A program made the translations under genes and the position numbers. Shown here in pieces: positions 61,101 to 64,000 of a stretch of DNA of 64,000 bases. Source of the stretch: Luidia sarsii (taxonomy: Eukaryota; Echinodermata; Asteroidea; Paxillosida; Luidiidae); contig OX465120.1 in assembly GCA_949987565.1 (NCBI GenBank), forward strand, positions 8,012,587 through 8,076,586, given 5' to 3'. The notes beneath the pieces were generated by a model that made no database searches, was not told the origin of the DNA, and worked only from the letters and a program-made list of their open reading frames with translations. Position 1 is the first letter of the stretch. Each line of letters opens with the position of its first letter.

Positions 61101-62680
61101 CTTCAGGTCACTAAAGAGACCGCGAAAAAACGTGAATATCTAGGGTGGTAAGCTCCAGCCTTGGGGATGGCTAATTCAATTACCAGTAGGAACCACCAGC
61201 CCCCATATAGGTACTGTATGGTGTCCTTGTAACTGTCACTCCCAGATACATGTACATGTACTTCTAAATTACCTCTAGCCATTTACCACCAGGAATGTGG
61301 CCTTGGAGACCACTGGTGAAAACACTGTGAAAATGACTTGGCTAACTGTGTGCCATGAAATAGAGGTGAAAACAAGGTGAATTTTCTTTTCACGGCTAAA
61401 TGACATTCTCACCCCATTTTCACGGTTTAGATGTTCATAGTGTCAAGACTATCATCAGAACCCACTTATCTTGCATCATATTGTACACCTTTGTAAAAGT
61501 TCTTGTAATTGTATTTCTTTTTACGTTTAGTCACAATCGAAGATCCAAGGTCCAAGATCGATGATCGAAGATCGAGGATCGGAGAACGAACAGACTGGTA
61601 GACACACAGACACAACATGGAACGAAAAAATATTGGAATTAGTTCAGTTGATGGTCCCGTGTTACATGTACCTCTTCTGTTTACGTTTGTGTGACGTGGT
61701 AAAGATTGCCTATAACACTAATACTGGCTCAACTAGGACAAGAGCAGTAACAATGTCAAACATATAAAGAGAAAACTGACTGGGAAGTTTTGAACAATTT
61801 GGCAAAATAGCAAAGCAAAGAAAACTTTGACTGGAGTGGGACTTGAACCCAAGACCTTTGATTTTGCGTACCAGCGCTCTTACCATCTGAGCTATCCAGC
61901 CCTTCGATACATGTACATGTAGTCAACTACGGTAGTCTTTACCAGATCGGGGCACCAGTTACAAAACAAATGAACCATTTACTGCCATGTTTACTGCCAT
62001 ATATCTCCAGGGAACACTCCTCTGCTTTCTGTCAGATGCAAACAACATTCAAAAATTCAAACAACAAATTGCTGTAAACCTGGCTACAGCACTTGAGTGA
62101 TCATGATCTTGACTAATTGACTATTCGGGAAGGCTGTGATGTAAAAGGCTATACTCAATACCAGAGGTTTAGTCTTAAAATCCTGGGCCAACATAGTCAA
62201 AGTTTTTCTCTGTCATTTAAAAAAATATAAATTTCCTGCTTAATAGTGCTGGATGCAAGGGCAAAAGCTGGAAGATGATATAAGAACACACCTGTGTTAC
62301 AATGTACATGATTTGCTTTTAGGTGCCACATTAAATCTTTTGGATAAAATAAACATGTGCACTGCTGCACAAAATGGACTGACAGAAAACCCAGCTGTAT
62401 GGTACATACCTCTTGAAGACATATCAAATCAGCTTCATGGTGATACAATAATTCCTTCAATAGTTGTGGATGTCGTTCGGTCATTGTACGATAGCCCTCT
62501 GGCAAGTATGGATAAGATTGACTGGACACATGGCAATCAGCTAGTATATTATATGACACCACCACAAAGCTGAGTGCTTCATCTGTGCTTTGGTTCTTCC
62601 CTGAGATCCAATTCCGTCTCACTGGCAGGGTCTTGTCTGGCTTTTCCAAGAACGCTGCCATTCTGCATCTCATGCAGTTG
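39789..62680 (-). CDS. PDE12-like CCR4-type phosphodiesterase/deadenylase, seven exons found
   Basis: Minus-strand exons 62680-62410, 51341-51165, 51050-50965, 50017-49838, 41851-41663, 40791-40711 and 40109-39789 encode, in order, the endonuclease/exonuclease/phosphatase fold. They give VVSYNILADC, ICLQE (metal-binding Glu), GPAIFYKD, GNIHAFW (catalytic His region), LILCGDFNTEP (Asp/Asn), HPVESFQSAYKTLM, LDYFWFSS and FPSDHLLMKASF (catalytic Asp-His). The LDYFWFSS-to-PSDH spacing resembles 2',5'-phosphodiesterase 12, which removes 2'-5' linkages and poly(A); Angel or nocturnin relatives are possible. Phases agree except between exons 3 and 4. The N-terminus upstream of exon 1 is uncertain. 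About 430 residues are seen. Confidence 0.7.
40441..40595 (+). repeat. Dispersed 150-bp repeat, second copy
   Basis: Matches 16763-16913 throughout. The motif here has CTGCTACTGCTAGGATC, a six-base expansion (CTACTG) of the stem II loop. It lies in the intron between exons 6 and 7 side of the PDE12-like gene. Confidence 0.65.
40711..40791 (-). CDS. PDE12-like exon 6
   Basis: A 27-codon exon between ATTGCTGCAG and a GTAAGT donor, phase 0 at both ends. It encodes FQHPVESFQSAYKTLM, matching the conserved F-x-H-x(3)-L-x-SAY block of the family. Confidence 0.7.
41137..41190 (+). ncRNA. Solo Penelope-type tail, hammerhead-like
   Basis: GTCT (41139-41142), TTGAGAA, a GGTCCT/AGCATC stem, GAAA, then GTC and AGAC (41178-41181). 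Relative to 14750-14788 both strands of the presumed helix I have changed together (GCCT/AGGC to GTCT/AGAC). Confidence 0.4.
41663..41851 (-). CDS. PDE12-like exon 5 (GDFN)
   Basis: The acceptor TCTATTCAG precedes GTTGCTC; 63 codons with SALILCGDFNTEPNMPAYEL, the metal-binding Asp-Phe-Asn motif. The donor CTAAG/GTAATT is phase 0. Confidence 0.8.
42085..42215. repeat. ACATGTAC/ACACGTAC repeat tract
   Basis: Alternating GTACACGCACTTGTAC and TGTACATGTACATGT words on both strands; low complexity within an intron. Confidence 0.7.
42216..44740. other. Intronic DNA without recognised genes
   Basis: A GC-richer block (42470-43080) has 97-127-codon open frames on both strands that I cannot assign. 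The rest is T/G-rich and AT-rich DNA with no conserved frame. Confidence 0.35.
44741..46446. mobile_element. Nested inverted-repeat elements rich in CCGGGTT
   Basis: The outer ends AGGCCTATTCACACT (44741) and AGTGTGAAAAGGCCTT (46446) are near-inverted. Inside, GGGGTCGGAACCGGTGTA (44769) and its inverse (45306) define one hairpin unit. CCTTTTCACACTA (45340) and TAGTGTGAAAAGG (46442) define another filled with AACCCGGTT-type words. Two tandem 45-bp stretches share TTTCACAGCAGTCTGGATTC (about 45629 and 45789). No transposase. Confidence 0.55.
46808..48548. mobile_element. Long inverted-repeat element with ATGCGACG-type arms
   Basis: Arms of about 280 bp start at ATGGAATTCCATCTCTGCC (46808) and end in the inverse (48548). 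They contain GCATTTATACCCGGATCTC, CGTCGACGGCGCATAGTCGC and runs of near-8-bp GCGTCGTC/GCATAGTC words. The central 1.2 kb is AT-rich and non-coding. Both ends carry the palindrome ATGGAATTCCAT, so the exact duplication is ambiguous. Confidence 0.65.
48549..49432 (+). pseudogene. Penelope-like element 3, RT end and GIY-YIG
   Basis: The frame reads DGTLAHTVYRIPTHTDHYLH then RSFHHPGIKVSVNCTLVRR, the RT C-terminal block shared with the element at 20735-22435. After stops it reads GETGRNLTTRLKEHRAHG (about 48876), SSIVKHSHSEDHPVNW and REAIEICKH, the GIY-YIG end. Near 49383-49420 a hammerhead-like tail follows. The 5' part is absent where the hairpin element at 46808-48548 begins. Confidence 0.7.
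49383..49422 (+). ncRNA. Hammerhead-like motif at end of Penelope remnant 3
   Basis: CTCAAGA (one change from CTGANGA), a GCCAG/CTGGC stem with loop AGCATA, then GGAACGTT in place of GAAACGTT. The order and spacing fit Penelope hammerheads; two core substitutions make activity unlikely in this copy. Confidence 0.4.
49838..50017 (-). CDS. PDE12-like exon 4
   Basis: The acceptor GGATATCAG precedes GAGTTAAAA; 60 codons. MMFLQLQCKKTGQILNLGNI-H is the strand-His segment (GNTHL in relatives). The donor TTGCAG/GTATGT is phase 0. Confidence 0.7.
50265..50510 (-). repeat. Penelope 3' tail with purine-rich leader
   Basis: GAGCCTGACATTTCAATC, then ATAGCAGGACCTTTCT, followed by a 200-bp purine-rich stretch. 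On the minus strand this is a pyrimidine-rich 3' region ending in the tail motif, the layout at 14530-14795. Confidence 0.6.
50965..51050 (-). CDS. PDE12-like exon 3
   Basis: The acceptor TGCTTTTCAG precedes GAAAGTG. It encodes SVTDFLGIESTENPVGKIK and ends at ACG/GTATGT in phase 2. That phase does not fit exon 4. A weaker phase-0 donor AAG/GTCCGT lies 20 nt earlier (exon would then end at 50985), or a small exon was missed. Confidence 0.55.
51165..51341 (-). CDS. PDE12-like exon 2
   Basis: The acceptor TTTTTAAG precedes GTCAGCC. 59 codons give LQYFDELLAPALSKNGYKG and EGPAIFYKD, the family pattern for the cleft wall. The donor GAGCAG/GTACAT is phase 0. Confidence 0.75.
51630..51850 (+). mobile_element. 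tRNA-derived SINE, degraded
   Basis: GGCTGGATAGCTC (51724) and TTCAAGTCCAAGTCC (51773) mark the tRNA-like part; the body word TTCTGAGTGGCGCCCC (about 51662) precedes it as in the other copies. A poly-A-like tract follows at 51793-51822. Confidence 0.5.
51985..52100. repeat. ACATGTAC-rich tract
   Basis: Several uninterrupted runs of ACATGTACATGTAC within 110 bp. Similar runs occur at 4316-4460 and 52427-52445. Confidence 0.75.
52590..52950 (+). pseudogene. 5'-truncated non-LTR retrotransposon tail
   Basis: The frame reads RPHLCYKDVCKRDLNAVGID, GWEGLAKDHLQWRQALSRG, then after a shift FQCNHCNRVCHSRIGLHSHT, a C-terminal zinc-finger-like CX2C..HX3-5H motif seen at the end of many LINE polymerases. 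It ends in GAAGAGATGCCAATGATA. It is a dead 3' fragment. Confidence 0.65.
53424..54050 (+). repeat. 5' LTR
   Basis: Runs from TGTAAAGAACC to CTTCGTTACA, 627 bp. Compared with the 3' LTR it has a longer C run after the start, lacks the 10-bp TGTATGTACA insertion and lacks the 851-bp hairpin-ended element, so it serves as the empty reference for both. Confidence 0.9.
54053..54071 (+). other. Primer binding site, tRNA-Leu
   Basis: TGGTGGCAGCGGTGGGATT, two bases after the 5' LTR, is complementary over 19 nt to the 3' end (with CCA) of tRNA-Leu as known from animals. Reverse transcription would start here. Confidence 0.8.
54525..55792 (+). pseudogene. gag of the gypsy element, frameshifted
   Basis: The frame starts MAEGGSFSPP at 54525 and runs to 55355. 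It shows a proline/serine/threonine-rich N-terminus and then a capsid-like domain (PEPYDGQSITLEDWLTNFE, LRGAAL). Near 55330-55355 a frameshift moves the capsid end into a second frame to 55792. That frame closes with a coiled charged stretch and a zinc knuckle CWSCGQKGHVKAKC for RNA binding. The frameshift separates the knuckle from the start. Confidence 0.75.
55880..57235 (+). pseudogene. pol: protease and reverse transcriptase
   Basis: An aspartic protease motif LVDSGSSHTIIHSKVW lies at about 55950 in one frame. The frame shifts and continues open to 57235. There the reverse transcriptase shows SPWASPVVLVKKKDGTLRFC (about 56706), FSTLDLASGYWQ, FNVLPFGLCNAPSTF and catalytic YLDD (about 57058). 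A 13-bp insertion (57199-57211, CATTGTACATGTA) breaks the frame just before the LGHIVS motif. Confidence 0.85.
57212..58538 (+). pseudogene. pol: RT thumb, RNase H and truncated integrase
   Basis: The frame resumes with LGHIVSSNGVSTDPEKV, the RT connection (SFLCLCSYYHKFV), RNase H (FILDTDASVRGIGAVLSQ about 57500; LRTDHGSLRWL) and HRPGTKHLNADAMSR. It then passes a stop near 58047. The integrase retains only its N-terminal approach (MHHGVLYRCWND, then PRTWQ). Near 58150-58165 it jumps to the C-terminal GPF/Y-like module (KLQAFWKGPFKVIQKL, VYFDRLKSY), ending at 58538. The HHCC finger and DDE core are missing. Confidence 0.8.
58539..59246 (+). other. 3' untranslated part of the gypsy element
   Basis: About 700 bp between the pol stop and the polypurine tract, AT-rich, without a coding frame or envelope-like gene. 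Confidence 0.6.
59247..59257 (+). other. Polypurine tract
   Basis: AGAGGAGGAGG ends three bases before the 3' LTR, the expected plus-strand primer site. Confidence 0.75.
59261..60745 (+). repeat. 3' LTR with two insertions
   Basis: Matches the 5' LTR from TGTAAAGAACC to GTTACA except for a 10-bp TGTATGTACA (59341-59350) and the 851-bp element at 59786-60636. Removing both returns about 625 bp. Confidence 0.9.
59786..60636 (+). mobile_element. Hairpin-ended non-autonomous element, copy B
   Basis: Inserted in the 3' LTR, where the 5' LTR gives the empty site. It opens with a hairpin GCTTTTCCGC..GCGGAAAAGC. It then has CRE-like GACGTCA palindromes and a tRNA-like B box GGGTTCGAATCCCGT near 60532, T-rich DNA, an inverted echo GCGGAAAACCG, and ends AAATCTC. 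TAGTTA flanks both sides (59780-59785, 60637-60642). Copies A and C share bases of that flank, so the true ends may include part of it. No coding capacity. Confidence 0.75.
60968..61443. mobile_element. 476-bp inverted-repeat element
   Basis: ACACTATGAACATCTAAACTG (60968) and its inverse (ending 61443) border arms with GTGAAAA-rich words (TTCACGGTG, TTTCACGG). Non-coding, and no clear target duplication. Confidence 0.65.
61535..61592 (+). repeat. Short GATCGAAGATC-type tandem repeat
   Basis: About six imperfect copies of an 8-9-bp word around GATCGAAGATCGAGGATCGG. Confidence 0.6.
61760..62230 (-). mobile_element. tRNA-derived SINE, best preserved copy
   Basis: The minus-strand tRNA-like head 61904-61829 reads GGCTGGATAGCTCAGATGG and, at the B box, GGGTTCAAGTCCCAC. 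The loop ACGCAAA would place GCA in the anticodon position but has C instead of U at position 33. The body words (GCAAACAACATTC, GGCACCAG) extend to about 62110, and a second partial copy runs to 62230. Confidence 0.65.
62410..62680 (-). CDS. PDE12-like exon 1 (first seen)
   Basis: A strong acceptor (TTTCTTACAG) precedes it, so an upstream exon may exist; internal ATGs at 62673 and 62661 are alternative starts. It encodes SFVVVSYNILADCHVSS and ends ADLICLQE at a phase-0 GTATGT donor (62409-62404). Confidence 0.7.
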
Positions 62681-62874
62681 CTGTAAGAAAAAAAATAGGA
62701 ATTCAACTTCATTGTTGCGTACAATAAAGGCCCAGATTATATCATTATCTCTTAGTGTTTGATATAAAACTTCAGTTCAGTTAGATACAAAGTGAAAGTA
62801 ATATTGGAAAATTCGTACATTATATTATAAGAACGAACAGATTGTGACTAGGCTACAGTATGATTTTGTGGGTC

Positions 62875-63062
62875 GGTTGAGTCTTAGTTATGAGTCTTAC
62901 TTACATTACAAGTCTTATTTAGGAGTCTGAATTATATTCTTAGTTATGAGTCTTAGTTACAAGTCTTATAGTTATAGTCTTAGTAACAGTCTCAGTTATG
63001 AGTCTTGATTATGAGTCTTTGATATGAGTCTTTGTTACGAGTCTTAGTTATGAGTCTTAGTG
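62875..63062 (+). repeat. ~12-bp tandem repeat (TATGAGTCTTAGT)
   Basis: About 15 drifting units, each with GAGTCTT or AAGTCTT, separated by TTA/TTAGTTA. Low complexity. Confidence 0.8.
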
Positions 63063-63620
63063 TAGCCAGGCGACTATGGGCACCCGGCTGAAAGTACGGC
63101 AACGACTCCCGTCAGCCGCCAGATGGGACTGTGTAGTCCCGATTCGGGGACTGGTCGTCAAGTTAAAAAAGACACTTGACGCGTTCTTTTGAGGCTCGAT
63201 CTCTCCAATCTCTTTATTACAAAGAATGTCACGAAAGACAGAAGAAGACAAAGAGAAAGACGAAGACACCCCAGATACCGCTAATGGTCTATTCAAGTAT
63301 AGTACATGTACACACCAGACAACACTCTCTGCATCTTTTCAGATGGGATCGGGAAGAGCTGAGAGGTTGCTGTCTCCAATCAAGTCAAACAGTGGTGTGT
63401 GTAATGCAGGACCCAACCCTCACTCTCAGTTTTACGACCTGTTGAAGGTCTTTCACCAAGGGACAAACTTAAAGGAGATACGGTATTAAGCTGCCTCGGT
63501 ATATTCCCAAACAAAGAGAACCGGTATACATGTAGTTATAAAAAAAAAAGAGGATAACAGAATATGAAAGATTATACAACAAATAATTATGCATTGAACC
63601 AGGGGACAAAATAATAATAA
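63063..63620. other. Unassigned segment
   Basis: A GC-richer block (63063-63170) and an 87-codon plus-strand frame (63226-63489) with no family resemblance I can name. Confidence 0.3.
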
Positions 63621-63621
63621 A

Positions 63622-64000
63622 ACTAGAGATTTATGTCTGTTGGCAAACAGAACACAACGCTTTTCCACATCTGGCTCTCTTTAAAAAAATTTTTTTACAA
63701 CAACAGGGTTCGAACCCCTTCCCCTCAATTCCTACACAAAAACGCATGCATATTTTGTGCACAAAGTCTATAGGACTTCATTATAATATTAAAAAAATCC
63801 TGTAATTCTGAACAATTGTCAATTGGTTCCAAACTCAGGATTAAGAATGTCTAGCCCGATAGCTAACTGCCCACTAAAATTTGAGACGATTGACCTATGA
63901 CAAATATGCGTTTTAAAAACACGCATTTTGATGACGTCACGATTGCGTCACGGCATTTTGGCCCCGGAGGGTGTTTCTAAACTACACATACATCCCCAAT
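63622..64000 (-). mobile_element. Hairpin-ended non-autonomous element, copy C (runs off window)
   Basis: From CTAGAGATTTATGTCTGTTGG to the window edge this is the inverse of the right part of copy B (59786-60636). It includes the B box (minus-strand GGGGTTCGAACCC near 63709), the TGTGCACAAAGT word and the GATGACGTCACGAT block. Confidence 0.75.

Noticed and set aside
63226..63489. 87-codon plus-strand frame as an upstream host exon
   Set aside because: It is on the opposite strand to the PDE12-like gene, has no family resemblance and no clear splice signals.

Overview
This is a metazoan nuclear window, AT-rich and dominated by decayed and nested transposable elements. Two spliced host genes can be reconstructed, both on the minus strand. 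ACATGTAC-type repeats, Penelope-like elements, a Tx1/L1-like LINE, a Ty3/gypsy element and tRNA-derived SINEs together suggest a marine invertebrate (lancelet, hemichordate, echinoderm or mollusc). The sequence alone does not decide the lineage.

Host genes. (1) A UDP-glycosyltransferase (UGT) occupies 25426-31367. Five exons join in phase to 1659 nt (552 codons plus stop), with a signal peptide, the UGT signature split over exons 3 and 4, a C-terminal membrane anchor and a KxKxx ER-retention ending. A TATA box lies about 80 bp upstream of the ATG. (2) A CCR4-type endonuclease/exonuclease/phosphatase gene, closest by motif to 2',5'-phosphodiesterase 12, is spread over 39789-62680. Seven exons were found, including a terminal exon at 39789-40109 that carries the LDYFWFS and PSDH motifs. 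Its 11-kb intron contains a complete-length Ty3/gypsy element inserted on the opposite strand.

Layout. 1-5300: hairpin elements, including two Mutator-like foldback elements, one with a perfect 9-bp target duplication. 5614-8717: a composite inverted-repeat element enclosing a 220-bp satellite array. 9399-10684: a Polinton/Maverick-like fossil. 10690-15630: a Tx1-like LINE interrupted inside its endonuclease by a Penelope-like element (12166-14803). 15780-16445: a second LINE remnant. 18165-20340: small elements. 20735-22435: a second Penelope remnant abutting an 18-bp minisatellite of about 80 copies (22432-23886). 24040-31740: SINEs and the UGT gene. 31740-39788: tandem repeats, hairpin elements and anonymous DNA. 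39789-62680: the phosphodiesterase-like gene, whose introns hold further hairpin elements, a third Penelope remnant, a LINE tail and the gypsy element (53424-60745). 62875-64000: a microsatellite and a third copy of a hairpin-ended element.

The most informative observations are genomic natural experiments. The two gypsy LTRs differ by an inserted TACATGTA-like segment, and the pol frame is broken by another. One LTR is the empty site for an 851-bp hairpin-ended element present in the other. Penelope tails carry hammerhead-ribozyme-like cores, and helix I covaries between copies. All coordinates, splice sites and alignments were read by eye.
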